From the NCBI GenBank assembly GCA_023410055.1, contig JAEYQK010000075.1:6831-70830 (forward strand): 64,000 nucleotides of DNA, in the 5' to 3' direction. This document shows, piece by piece, positions 48,788 through 58,164 of this stretch. Position 1 is the stretch's first letter, and each line of letters opens with the position of its first letter. The notes under the pieces are model-generated. The model saw nothing but the letters and a program-made list of their open reading frames with translations. It was not told the DNA's origin and did no database searches. The stretch is from Acidobacteriota bacterium (GTDB lineage Bacteria > Acidobacteriota > Terriglobia > Terriglobales > Acidobacteriaceae). Position numbers and translations under genes: made by a program.

Positions 48788-51700
48788 CTATGACTTCTCC
48801 GGGATCTCGGGGTTGGGGTTCCTTACAACGGCCAAATATGTTGTCCTCGGCCGGGTGTTAAGTTCGCCAAGCAATCCGTAGTTGCGCGTGTTCTGCTTCA
48901 GCTTGACCACGAGCGAATTCGTGTCGTTGATGTTGCCGAAAACGATCGCGTCGGCCGGACAAGCCTGCTGGCATGCCGTCTGCAAAGAGCCATCCGGAAT
49001 GAGGCGCTCATGTTCTTCAGCATCGATTCGTGCATGTGTGATGCGCTGCACACAATAGGAGCACTTCTCCATCACGCCGCGGCTCCGCACACTCACGTCA
49101 GGGTTGCGCATCATCTTGTATTGCGGAGTATTCCAGTCCTGGAAGAGAAGGAAGTTGAACCGCCGCACCTTATACGGGCAGTTGTTCGAGCAGTAGCGCG
49201 TGCCGACACAGCGGTTGTACACCATGTCGTTCAGTCCCTCGGTGTCGTGTACGGTTGCGTTCACCGGACAAACCAGCTCGCAGGGCGCATTTTCACAATG
49301 CATGCACGGTACCGGCTGGAACAGAGCCTGAGGATTCGCCATCCCGCCTTTGTAGTACGTATCCACTCGCAGCCAGTGCATGTACCGTCCTCGCGCAACT
49401 TCCGTCTTTCCTACAACTGGAATATTGTTCTCGGACTGGCAAGCGACGATGCACGCGTTGCACCCGACGCAAGCGTTCTGATCAATCGCCATCCCCCATG
49501 CATATCCCGTGTAGTCGTAGTTAGGGTAGAGAGTCTCACCCGGTGTAGGCTCAGCCTCTTCCCTACGCGCGAACTCCGGATCGTGCCGATATTCCTCAAG
49601 CGATGCCTCGCGAACGATCGCACGGCCTTCCATCGACTGGAACCCCTGCGTCGTGACCAGCTGGTAGGTCTCCCCCGTCCTGCGAATCTGAACGCCACGC
49701 ACCACATTCAGCGCGCCACTTTCGCGAATCGGATATGCATTGAATCCCATGCCCGTCCCGGCACGTCCTGCGTGCTCCCGGCCATACCCGAGGAACACGG
49801 TGATGGAATCGTCAGGATGTCCCGGCTGAATCCAGATCGCACCTTTCACCTTCTGTCCGGCGTTCGGGATTTCAACAATGTCGTCTTGATTGATGTTCAT
49901 CTTCTTCGCCGTCGCCGGACTCATCAGGACGGGATTGTCCCAGACGACTTTCGTCATGGGCTTCGCAAGTTCCTGCAACCAGGCATTGTTGGCGAAGCGT
50001 CCGTCCCAGATGGACGGATCGGGACGGAAGATGATTTCCACTCCGGAACCGGACGGCGGCTGAGCTGCTGCGGGAATTGCTCCAGTGTTTACGCGAACAT
50101 TCACGGGCTGATACGCCGAGTTTGCGACAAAACCGTCATGCACGGCCTTGCGCCACCAAGCCTCAAAATCCGCTCCACCATGCTGCGTATGCCAGTAACT
50201 TCGAACAGTGTCGTATCCCGATGCTTCCGGCTGATCACCAAAGACATTGAACAGTTCGTGCGCGCTCTTGCTGCCATACAGCGGCGCGATCAGCGGTTGC
50301 ACGATGCCTACACTGCCATCCGGGAACCGCGCATCGCTCCACTCTTCCAGGTAGTGAGTGCCGGTGACGACCCAGGCACAGTTCGCGGCGGTCTCATTGG
50401 CGTAGAGGCCGTGATAAATCGGAATTGCAACCTTCTGGAGGGCGCCAACAAAGTTCAGATCAACAGGCGCGTCATACACTGGATTACCGCCGCTGATGAC
50501 GAGCATCTCGACCTTCCCCGCCCACATTTCCCCAACCAGTTCCTTGAGTCCGGCGGTCTGGTCAGTGGGATTCGCCTCGATCGGGTCGGTGTAGACAACC
50601 GTCTTGCCGACGTTGCCCAAGGCCTCGTTCATCGCATGAGCCAGCGCGTGAACCGCCGGCGGCTGTTCCTCCCCGACGACGATTACGCTCGTACCACGAT
50701 GTGCCTGCAGCTCCTTCGCGATCGCCGCCAGCACTTTTCCGTCATAGTCGTCATTCGCATTTCCGCCGCCAGCATTGACTCCCACTGCCGTAGCCAGAAT
50801 GCGCGCATACTTCTCGACGTCGGCGAACTTCACCGGCACGCGGTGGTCAGCCTTGGCGCCGGTATTCGTTGGCGTACTCTCAATCGCATAGAAACGGTTG
50901 ATGGGCCGATCCGGGATCGGAGTGTAGTTGACCGTGGTAAACGGCCGCGTAGCAGGATTCTGTTCAGGACGGCGGCGACTAGCAAACTCCCGTGCGTAGC
51001 GCGTGAATCCCGGAAATCCGGCGGACAGGAAATTCGCATCGAGCGAGACAATGATGTCGGCGTCGATGATCCTGTATTGCACTTCGACGTGCCGCCCGAA
51101 AGCAATCCGCGCGCCCGCACGCGCGTTATCTCGATTGACCGCGTCCCATTGATACCACTTCGCGCCGGGATATCGCTGCACCAAGCTCCGAAGTTGCGCG
51201 GCCAGCGTCGGCGAATTCACCGTCTCAGTCAGAATCCTCAGGCCAGCACCATTGCCCCGCATGCCAGCAAGCACAGCGCGAATTCCGCCGATGAAGCCCG
51301 GCCAGGACTTAATCTCGCCCTGGTAATACGTGTTCTGGTTACGGTCCGGATCGTATAGCCCCAACACGGATGCCTGCGAGAAAATGTCGCTTCCACCCAT
51401 GCTGACCGGATGCTCCGGATTACCCTCCACTTTGGTCGGTCGCCCGTCGTTGCTTTTGACAAGCAGCGGTACAGCGTAGCCACCGACCGCCATAGCGGTC
51501 GCGTAATACATCGGTCTTCCCAGAACGAGCTCTTCCGGTTGCTGTACGTAAGGAACAATCGGCTCCAGCGGTTGCTTGACGCAACCGGTCAGTCCGGCCA
51601 TCGCAACCGAAGCGCCCATCAATTTGAGGAAGCCACGACGCGAAACCGGGTCCAGCCATTCCGACGCGCCTTTCGGAAATTCGCGATGAAGTTGCTCTTG

Positions 51701-51916
51701 GAATTCCTTGGTTCCGGCAAGCTCTTCCAGGCTGCGCCAGTATTCCGGCCCTTCGCTTTCGGCGAGTTTCTGTCGCGCGGCCTCGAAATCGGCGCGTGTC
51801 AGTTCGTCCTCTTCCTTCGCCGGACGTATGGAATAGAGCAAGTGCCGTTTGCTCGGGCACACCTCTTCTTTGCCGCCGCTGCCCGGGGGTGCCGTCTTAT
51901 TCTTTTGTTCGTCCAT
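48788..51916 (-). CDS. actB: Alternative complex III subunit ActB (molybdopterin-like plus iron-sulfur fusion)
   Basis: The 1042-residue subunit begins with a cytoplasmic-type N-region and a twin-arginine leader with lipobox (SRRGFLKLMGASVAMAGLTGC). The long first part is like the molybdopterin oxidoreductase fold, which in this family lacks molybdenum. The last 270 residues carry the iron-sulfur domain: CVGCNACIVACQSEN, CMHCENAPCELVCPVNA, CVGTRYCSNNCPYKVR and CSYCVQRI...CQQACPADA. The family usually holds three [4Fe-4S] and one [3Fe-4S] cluster. MDEQKNK at 51916 is chosen over an upstream frame to 51988. actA is 82 bases upstream. Confidence 0.93.
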   Translation of the reverse strand: MDEQKNKTAPPGSGGKEEVCPSKRHLLYSIRPAKEEDELTRADFEAARQKLAESEGPEYWRSLEELAGTKEFQEQLHREFPKGASEWLDPVSRRGFLKLMGASVAMAGLTGCVKQPLEPIVPYVQQPEELVLGRPMYYATAMAVGGYAVPLLVKSNDGRPTKVEGNPEHPVSMGGSDIFSQASVLGLYDPDRNQNTYYQGEIKSWPGFIGGIRAVLAGMRGNGAGLRILTETVNSPTLAAQLRSLVQRYPGAKWYQWDAVNRDNARAGARIAFGRHVEVQYRIIDADIIVSLDANFLSAGFPGFTRYAREFASRRRPEQNPATRPFTTVNYTPIPDRPINRFYAIESTPTNTGAKADHRVPVKFADVEKYARILATAVGVNAGGGNANDDYDGKVLAAIAKELQAHRGTSVIVVGEEQPPAVHALAHAMNEALGNVGKTVVYTDPIEANPTDQTAGLKELVGEMWAGKVEMLVISGGNPVYDAPVDLNFVGALQKVAIPIYHGLYANETAANCAWVVTGTHYLEEWSDARFPDGSVGIVQPLIAPLYGSKSAHELFNVFGDQPEASGYDTVRSYWHTQHGGADFEAWWRKAVHDGFVANSAYQPVNVRVNTGAIPAAAQPPSGSGVEIIFRPDPSIWDGRFANNAWLQELAKPMTKVVWDNPVLMSPATAKKMNINQDDIVEIPNAGQKVKGAIWIQPGHPDDSITVFLGYGREHAGRAGTGMGFNAYPIRESGALNVVRGVQIRRTGETYQLVTTQGFQSMEGRAIVREASLEEYRHDPEFARREEAEPTPGETLYPNYDYTGYAWGMAIDQNACVGCNACIVACQSENNIPVVGKTEVARGRYMHWLRVDTYYKGGMANPQALFQPVPCMHCENAPCELVCPVNATVHDTEGLNDMVYNRCVGTRYCSNNCPYKVRRFNFLLFQDWNTPQYKMMRNPDVSVRSRGVMEKCSYCVQRITHARIDAEEHERLIPDGSLQTACQQACPADAIVFGNINDTNSLVVKLKQNTRNYGLLGELNTRPRTTYLAVVRNPNPEIPEKS

Positions 51917-51997
51917 CGTGCTTATTTGTCCGCTCTCTCGAAGGTCGTAGCCCCACTGCCACGACCAATGCGGTTCTGTTCCCCACAACGCGCCACC

Positions 51998-52696
51998 TTA
52001 GCGATGGCAAGTCCAACAACTCGTAATGTCCTGAACACTGCGCAGGTGATACTTCTGTTTTAAATAATTCCCCAGCGCAATCTGGTCGGTGAATTTCTTA
52101 CCGTCCATCTCAACGGGATTGAAACCACCGGGCTGCTGGTAATTCATGTTGAATACCTGATCACGCGGCCTAAGAAACTTTTCCGGCGCGCGATGGCAGT
52201 TCAAGCACCACTCCATCTGCAACGTGTTCTGCGCATACATGAGCGGCATTCGCTGCACGGGACCGTGACAGTCATTGCAGCCAACACCCTTATTTATGTG
52301 AATGCTGTGATCGAAATATACGTAATCAGGAAGATCGTTGACGCGAGTCCAGATAATCGATTGGCCCGTCTGAAAACTCTGGCGTACGGGCGCCAGCATC
52401 GGCTGGTTACTCCATATCTGCGAATGACAGTTCATGCAGGTCTTGGTCGGAGGAATGCCGGCAAAGCTCGACACCTCGACCGAAGTATGGCAATAGCGGC
52501 AATCGATCCCCAATCCCGACACATGGTGCTGATGACTGAACGGCACCGGCTGTACCCGATGCACGCCGGCGTAGTTCGTATACGGGGACCGCTGGACCTG
52601 TGCTATGACCCAGAAACCAAATCCCGCCAATAGCACTGTTCCAATTATCGTGGCACGAGCAATCGTGTTTGCACTGCGATGGAATATTTGGCCCAT
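51998..52696 (-). CDS. actA: Alternative complex III subunit ActA (pentahaem cytochrome c)
   Basis: The 232-residue protein has an N-terminal membrane helix (ATIIGTVLLAGFGFWVIAQV) and five CxxCH haem motifs: CRYCH, CMNCH, CNDCH, CLNCH and, near the C-terminus, CWTCH. This is the pentahaem ActA pattern. It takes electrons from the iron-sulfur part of ActB and passes them on to ActE or the oxidase. It opens the whole respiratory cluster; the promoter should lie in the 492-base gap upstream. Confidence 0.94.
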   Translation of the reverse strand: MGQIFHRSANTIARATIIGTVLLAGFGFWVIAQVQRSPYTNYAGVHRVQPVPFSHQHHVSGLGIDCRYCHTSVEVSSFAGIPPTKTCMNCHSQIWSNQPMLAPVRQSFQTGQSIIWTRVNDLPDYVYFDHSIHINKGVGCNDCHGPVQRMPLMYAQNTLQMEWCLNCHRAPEKFLRPRDQVFNMNYQQPGGFNPVEMDGKKFTDQIALGNYLKQKYHLRSVQDITSCWTCHR

Positions 52697-53188
52697 CTAG
52701 CCAATCTTTCCGCTTCCGAGGTCGGCTCCGCTTTCGCGTGGGCCGGTTCTTGCAGCTTGTAAAAGAACGGACTGCCGAACACAGCTTCGAATCAGCCGTC
52801 CACAGTTAGGTTGTGCGCCAGAGTTCGCCCCGCTTACGGAACGCGCAGTTTTATCCCGCTGTCCCGCAAATTCCATCTGCTACTCTGCCCAGATGAACAA
52901 GAGATGCAACTCTGGTACCTGAACGTTGCATACATAGTCAAATCAGGCCCAATGAATCATTTCACCCTGTGATCGGCCCCGTGGCCCCTCGGTCCAGTGT
53001 GGCCCGAAGCAGTACAGATGACAGCAACTAACGTTTTGATCGAAAAATTGTTGGAATTGTTTTGACTCGAGCAAACCATCGCGCAGCAGGACAATTGGCC
53101 AGAGGTGTCAACGCCCGCTCAGTTGGCCCAGAGAACACAAACTGAATAGTTCCAAGTTAACCAAGAGTGATTTACCATTTCGGCTCAC
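52697..53188. promoter_or_regulatory. Divergent gene-free region upstream of actA, with an inverted repeat
   Basis: This 492-base gap separates actA from the dipeptidase gene. ATGCAAC (52904-52910) and GTTGCAT (52925-52931) are perfect inverted repeats around a 14-base spacer; TTGACT lies nearby on the minus strand (52936-52941) and could be a -35 element. I see no -10 partner for it, and no open frame I would call. A regulator site for the respiratory cluster is plausible. Confidence 0.35.
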
Positions 53189-54352
53189 ATGAAGAAACTC
53201 GTTCTGCTCGGAACAGGTCTGGGCATCGTTGCCGGGGCGGTCGCGTTATCGGCTCTACCGCGCTATGCAGAGTCGCGTTTGAATCGGGTCGAACACGTCC
53301 CGCCCTATCGCGTATCTAAAGCCGCACATGGGCTTCACTCCTCTATGACGGTGGTCGACCTTCATGCAGACACCCTACTCTGGGGACGCAACCTCAACCA
53401 GCGCAGCAAACGCGGGCACGTGGACATTCCACGGCTAATCGAGGGCGACGTCGCCATTCAGGCATTCACGGTCGTCACCAAGGCGCCAACCAGCATCAGC
53501 ATCGAGCGCACCGAGGATAAAGGCGACCGGGTCAAGTACCTAGCTGTCGCCGAAGGGTGGCCGCCATCCACATGGAGCAGTCTCTTGCAGCGGGCGCTGT
53601 ACCAGGCGAGTGTTCTACAGAAAGCCGCCGCGCGATCCGACGCCAAGCTGACTCTCATCCGAAGCAGGTCTGACCTCGACGCTTATCTCAAACGTCGTCA
53701 AAGCGATCGTAATATCACCGCAGGCTTTCTCGGCCTCGAAGGCGCACACGCTTTGGAAGGCAATCCTGCTAACGTCGATCGCCTCTTCGATGCAGGTTTT
53801 CGCATGATTGCCCCCACACATTTCTTCGACACCGACATGAGCGGCTCGGCGAGCGGCGTAGAAAAGGGCGGATTAACCGACAAAGGGCGCGAGATGATCA
53901 GGCGCGCAGAAGCGAGGCACATGCTGATTGACGTGGCACACGCGTCCACAAAAACCATCGACGACGTCACAGCGATGGCTACCGCCCCAGTCGTCGTTTC
54001 GCACACGGGCGTCCGAGGAACCTGCAACAATCCTCGCAATCTTGCTGACAAGCAGTTGAAAGAAATCGCCGCAACCGGCGGCGTCATTGGGATCGGCTAT
54101 TGGAAGACTGCAACCTGTGGTGGCGACGCCCAAGCCATTGCCCGCGCAGTCCGCTATACCGCCAACGTTGTCGGCGTCGAGCATGTCGCGCTTGGTTCCG
54201 ACTTCGACGGAGCAGTAACCATTCCCTTCGACACGACGGGTGTCCCGCTCGTAACCGAGGCATTGATGAAAGAAGGCTTCACCGGTGACCAGATTCGGCT
54301 CATCATGGGTGGAAACGCCATTCGAGTTCTGAGGCAGGTCCTTCCCGAATAG
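53189..54352 (+). CDS. Membrane dipeptidase (peptidase family M19)
   Basis: The 387-residue protein has an N-terminal membrane anchor or signal (LVLLGTGLGIVAGAVALSAL). The amidohydrolase fold shows VVDLHADTLLWG (HxD), GFLGLEGAHALEGN (bridging Glu), DVAHASTKTIDD and VVSHTGVRG (metal histidines), and GSDFDGAVTIPF (Asp). It should cleave dipeptides, perhaps with D-residues, at the outer face of the membrane. It is followed about 100 bases later by a sodium/solute symporter gene, which suggests linked uptake of the products, but this is inference. Confidence 0.92.
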   Translation: MKKLVLLGTGLGIVAGAVALSALPRYAESRLNRVEHVPPYRVSKAAHGLHSSMTVVDLHADTLLWGRNLNQRSKRGHVDIPRLIEGDVAIQAFTVVTKAPTSISIERTEDKGDRVKYLAVAEGWPPSTWSSLLQRALYQASVLQKAAARSDAKLTLIRSRSDLDAYLKRRQSDRNITAGFLGLEGAHALEGNPANVDRLFDAGFRMIAPTHFFDTDMSGSASGVEKGGLTDKGREMIRRAEARHMLIDVAHASTKTIDDVTAMATAPVVVSHTGVRGTCNNPRNLADKQLKEIAATGGVIGIGYWKTATCGGDAQAIARAVRYTANVVGVEHVALGSDFDGAVTIPFDTTGVPLVTEALMKEGFTGDQIRLIMGGNAIRVLRQVLPE

Positions 54353-54452
54353 CACTGCGTTCGACGCAAAAAAGCCCTTAGCCAGAATTCCCAGTCAAAT
54401 AGCGGTTTTCCGTTTGACACGCGGCAAGCCAAGGCACGACCATACGTAAACC

Positions 54453-56315
54453 ATGAGTTTCAGCCTGCTGGATTGGTCCGCCGTAGCCGCCTATCTTGCG
54501 ATCACCCTCGTCCTTGGCCTCTATTTTCGCCGCCGTTCTGCCCGTAGCGTCGACGACTATTTTGTGTCCGGCCGAAACGTAAGCTGGTGGCTCGCAGGCA
54601 CGTCGATGGTCGCCACCACGTTCGCCGCGGACACTCCGCTCGTGGTCACCGGCCTCGTCTACCGCCAGGGCATCGCCGGCAACTGGCTCTGGTGGAGCAT
54701 GTTGCCTTCGGGCATGATGACGGTTTTCCTGTTCGCCCGGCTTTGGCGACGCTCCGGCCTGCTGACCGACGTGGAGTTCGCCGAATTGCGTTACTCCGGA
54801 AAGCCCGCAGCCTTCCTGCGCGGTTTTCGCTCGCTCTATCTCGGACTACTGATGAACTGCCTCATCTTGGGCTGGGTAGCCAAAGCGATGATCAGCATCA
54901 TCCATGACCTGTTTGGCGCTACGACATTTCAGGCCACGGCCATCACTGTTCTCGCACTGATTCCTTTCACCGGCATCTACGTTTCGCTGGGCGGACTCTG
55001 GGGCGTTCTCTGGACCGACTTGTTCCAGTTCGTGCTGAAGATGGGAATCGTGATCGGCGTGGCTTTCTATTCGGTCCGCGCCGCCGGAGGCATGAGCGGG
55101 CTCATCGATCATCTTCAGGCGATGCACGCAGCGCATCCCGAATCCGGCAATGCCTTGGCATTCTTGCCTGATTTCTCGCGCGGCATAACCGCCGAGATGC
55201 TATGGACGCTCCCAGCCATCACCTTCATTGTGCATATCGCCATGCAGTGGTGGGCGTCATGGTATCCCGGAGCCGAACCGGGTGGCGGTGGCTACATCGC
55301 CCAGCGCATCTTCAGCGCCCGCAACGAAAAGGACGGCGTGCTCAGCGTCCTCTGGTTCAACATCGCTCACTACGCCCTGCGCCCCTGGCCATGGATTCTG
55401 ACCGCGCTCGCCGCCGTCGTGCTCTTCCCCAACCTCGGCGCAAATGCCGAATCAGGCTACATGCTCGTCGTGCGAAATCACGTCCCACATGCGCTCGTCG
55501 GTTTGATCGTCGCCGGATTTCTTGCGGCATTTATGTCAACAGTAGCTACGCAGCTCAACTGGGGCGCCTCGTATCTCGTTTCCGATTTTTACCGTCGCTT
55601 CGTAAACAAAAGTGCCAGTCAGCAGCATTACGTGACCGTCTCCAGACTGGCGACGGTCCTGCTCGTAGCCGCTTCAGCACTCGTTGCCTGGAACCTGAGC
55701 TCGGTCGGTGACGCCTGGCGTATCGTGCTCGAACTCGGCGCGGGAACCGGAGCCGTCTACATGCTGCGCTGGTATTGGTGGCGCATCAACGCCTGGAGCG
55801 AAATCTCCGCCATGGTTTCGGCGCTCGTAGTCACTCTGACGCTGCGTTGGCCATGGCTCTGGATGACGCTAACACACCATGAGCGCAGCACCCCATTCGT
55901 CGGACAAGAGTCAGTCGTGTTTGCCAAGACGGCGCTCACCACCACGCTTGTTACAACTGCGATCTGGATGATCGTGACCTTGCTCACTCAGCCCGAGTCT
56001 GAAGAGATACTTCTTCGCTTCTACCGCAAGGTGCGGCCGGATGTTCTCGGATGGAAGCCGATTGCGAAGCTCGCTACCGATGTCCCGCAAACGCACGATC
56101 TTGGGCGCAACCTGATGGCAGCCCTGTTGGGCTGTTTCATGGTCTACTTTGCGTTGTTTGGAACCGGCAAGCTGCTGTTGAAGCAGCCAATGCCCGGATC
56201 GTTGTTGCTGGTCGCGGCCGCTCTTTGCGCGGTTTTCCTTTATAGGGATATCAGCATGCGCCTGGGTGAGAACAGCGAAGAAACCGTCGCGCAGAAGACG
56301 ACAGCAGGCTTGTAA
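54453..56315 (+). CDS. Sodium:solute symporter (SSS family)
   Basis: The 620-residue protein has about 13-15 transmembrane helices. The start LLDWSAVAAYLAITLVLGLYFRRR and SVDDYFVSGRNVSWWLAGTSMVATTFAADTPL (in parts) are the family pattern; LGGLWGVLWTDLFQFVLKMG and FLAAFMSTVATQLNWGASYLVSDFYRRF follow. The substrate cannot be told; relatives move sugars, amino acids or other small organics with sodium. The stop at 56315 leaves 100 bases to the convergent HD-GYP gene. Confidence 0.9.
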   Translation: MSFSLLDWSAVAAYLAITLVLGLYFRRRSARSVDDYFVSGRNVSWWLAGTSMVATTFAADTPLVVTGLVYRQGIAGNWLWWSMLPSGMMTVFLFARLWRRSGLLTDVEFAELRYSGKPAAFLRGFRSLYLGLLMNCLILGWVAKAMISIIHDLFGATTFQATAITVLALIPFTGIYVSLGGLWGVLWTDLFQFVLKMGIVIGVAFYSVRAAGGMSGLIDHLQAMHAAHPESGNALAFLPDFSRGITAEMLWTLPAITFIVHIAMQWWASWYPGAEPGGGGYIAQRIFSARNEKDGVLSVLWFNIAHYALRPWPWILTALAAVVLFPNLGANAESGYMLVVRNHVPHALVGLIVAGFLAAFMSTVATQLNWGASYLVSDFYRRFVNKSASQQHYVTVSRLATVLLVAASALVAWNLSSVGDAWRIVLELGAGTGAVYMLRWYWWRINAWSEISAMVSALVVTLTLRWPWLWMTLTHHERSTPFVGQESVVFAKTALTTTLVTTAIWMIVTLLTQPESEEILLRFYRKVRPDVLGWKPIAKLATDVPQTHDLGRNLMAALLGCFMVYFALFGTGKLLLKQPMPGSLLLVAAALCAVFLYRDISMRLGENSEETVAQKTTAGL

Positions 56316-56415
56316 CCACTTGGGCCTTGGGTGCCCTACATTTGCGCAGCAAGGGTGCGGATTTGCCTTGGTGCCTGCCGTTGCGCAGGAAAGCTGGGGA
56401 TCTGCCGGACTTCGC

Positions 56416-57453
56416 TCAGGCCACCTGCGAGACTCGCTCGTTCACCATCTTCAGGAAGAGCTCAACCAAATTCTTGTCCCAGAGACCGGCTTCAGCTTCC
56501 TTGCGCATCATCTGTGCAGCCTGCTCGTGCGTGAGAGCAGCTTTGTAAGGACGCTCGGTACGCAACGCATCATAGACGTCCACTACCTGAAGAATTCGCG
56601 CCAGCAGCGGAATCTCTTCCCCGCGCAATCCATCCGGATAGCCGCTACCGTTCCAGTGCTCGTGATGATGACGAATGATAGGCAACACAAGCCGCAGCGA
56701 TCGCAATGGCTTGCAGATGGTCTCACCATAGATCGGATGCTGCTTCATAATCTTCCACTCACCATCAGTGAGGAGCGCACCCTTTTTCAAAACTTCGTCG
56801 GGAATCCGTATCTTTCCTAGGTCGTGCAGATAGCCGCCGCGCTTCAGTGCGACAACTGACTCCGCATCAAGGCCCATGTGGGTCCCCATTTCGGCAGCAT
56901 ACTTCGCAAGCCGTTCACAATGTCCTTCCGTATAGGGATCGCGCGCCTCAACGCTAAGACCCAGCGTACACAGCACGTCTTCAGCGTTATCAAGCTCGTC
57001 CGTAAATTCCTTCAGTTTCAGAAGGGACTTCACGCGAGCGAACAGCTCTTCGGGAAAAATCGGCTTGTTCAGAAAATCGTCCGCGCCCACTTCAATGCCG
57101 TGTACCTTGTCTTCGCGATCGCTCAGACCGGTAATCATCACCACGGGAATCAAGCGAGTCAGAGGATCGTTCTTCAACTCGTGGCAGAGCTCATAACCCG
57201 ACTTCCCCGGCATGATGACATCGAGAAGAATCAGATCCGGATGAGGCCCTGTGAGAATCTCTTCGGCTTCTTCCGCCGTCGAAGCGGTGGTGACGTCATA
57301 GCCGCGCGACGCGAGCAGTTCTCGCATCAACATACTGTTGTCCTGGTTATCGTCCACGACCAGGATACGGGCGGCCCGTTTGCGATTTGTGAATTCAGGC
57401 ACCACTAGAGTCAGACGTAAGTCTCTGATATCAAGGTTGCTTTTTTCGAACAC
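56416..57453 (-). CDS. Response regulator with HD-GYP domain (c-di-GMP phosphodiesterase)
   Basis: The 345-residue protein has a receiver domain (ILVVDDNQDNSML; phospho-Asp in LILLDVIMPGKSGYE; Lys in FLNKPIFPEE) and a C-terminal HD-GYP domain with all main motifs: EGHCERLAKYA, YLHDLGKIRIPDEVL, MKQHPIYGETI, HHHEHWNGSGYPDGL and ILQVVDVYDALRTERPYK. It should hydrolyse cyclic di-GMP on phosphorylation. It starts with GTG at 57453, only 36 bases from the divergent gene at 57490. No kinase is adjacent. The PilZ proteins at 1802 and 21839 are possible effectors of the same signal. Confidence 0.9.
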   Translation of the reverse strand: MFEKSNLDIRDLRLTLVVPEFTNRKRAARILVVDDNQDNSMLMRELLASRGYDVTTASTAEEAEEILTGPHPDLILLDVIMPGKSGYELCHELKNDPLTRLIPVVMITGLSDREDKVHGIEVGADDFLNKPIFPEELFARVKSLLKLKEFTDELDNAEDVLCTLGLSVEARDPYTEGHCERLAKYAAEMGTHMGLDAESVVALKRGGYLHDLGKIRIPDEVLKKGALLTDGEWKIMKQHPIYGETICKPLRSLRLVLPIIRHHHEHWNGSGYPDGLRGEEIPLLARILQVVDVYDALRTERPYKAALTHEQAAQMMRKEAEAGLWDKNLVELFLKMVNERVSQVA

Positions 57454-57489
57454 TTGCTCATCGGCGAGGCGCGCATTATCTTGAAAGCT

Positions 57490-58164
57490 ATGCGACGGGC
57501 CTCCATTCTCTTGCTTGCTTTAGTGATATTAACAGCTTTTTCAATAGCTGCGTCAAAGCCGCACGCTATCTCTTTTGGCAAAATTTTCACCGTCAAGCTG
57601 TTCCTTGGCCCCACTGAAAACAAATCTCAGGACATCAAGATTCGCGCCCTGATGGTCGACGGCAAAATTAAGGAGTTCACCACCGGAGAGACACACGACA
57701 TCACCGACGAACTCTTCGCGGTTCGTCGTGCCTATCGAGTAAACGACACTCTGCCCGACGACGACAAGCCGGTCACGAAGTGGAAATGGCAGCGCGGCGG
57801 TTGGGTCTTGGTCAATCGCTCCACTGGACGCGTGAGCCAACTGAAGCTGCCAGAATTTGATCCGTACTATTCTGAGGCAGTCTGGTATCGAGACTACGTC
57901 GCCTATTGTGGCCTCTCCGAGAACGCCGAGAAACTCTATGCCGTCGTTGCGCAACTCGGCACTCGCAAGCCAGTGGTCAGAGCTCCGCTTGGTGCCGCAA
58001 CCAACGGCGATATACCCGAGTCCGAATGCGAGACGCCCGTTTGGCAGCGACAACCCATGCGCGTGACCTTTGCGCCAAAGAACGGCAAGCCCAAGGTTTC
58101 GTTTGAAGTGCATGGGCGCGCTGCTGATCTGGCAACTGAGCCCGAGGCGAAAGAAGACGACTAA
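57490..58164 (+). CDS. Secreted protein of unknown function, next to the FmdE-like gene
   Basis: The 224-residue protein has a signal peptide (MRRASILLLALVILTAFSIAA). The mature part contains IFTVKLFLGPTENKSQDIKIRAL, TKWKWQRGGWVLVNRSTGRVS and YYSEAVWYRDYVAYCGLSENAEKLYAVVAQLG. I recognise no family, though this last pattern recurs in secreted Acidobacteriota proteins as I recall. The next gene begins right at its stop codon (TAAATG), so they form an operon. A longer frame from 57454 would add 12 residues before the signal peptide. Confidence 0.7.
   Translation: MRRASILLLALVILTAFSIAASKPHAISFGKIFTVKLFLGPTENKSQDIKIRALMVDGKIKEFTTGETHDITDELFAVRRAYRVNDTLPDDDKPVTKWKWQRGGWVLVNRSTGRVSQLKLPEFDPYYSEAVWYRDYVAYCGLSENAEKLYAVVAQLGTRKPVVRAPLGAATNGDIPESECETPVWQRQPMRVTFAPKNGKPKVSFEVHGRAADLATEPEAKEDD

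Noticed and set aside
49010..51358. A 782-codon open frame on the plus strand, opposite actB
   Set aside because: It lies wholly inside a well-supported gene on the other strand, encodes no recognised motif and has no ribosome binding site. Long antisense frames are expected from the codon usage of this GC-rich DNA.
39848..52696. Horizontal transfer of the respiratory cluster
   Set aside because: Base composition and codon use look like those of the flanks, and there are no mobile elements, tRNA genes or repeats at the borders. Nothing in the sequence supports recent transfer.
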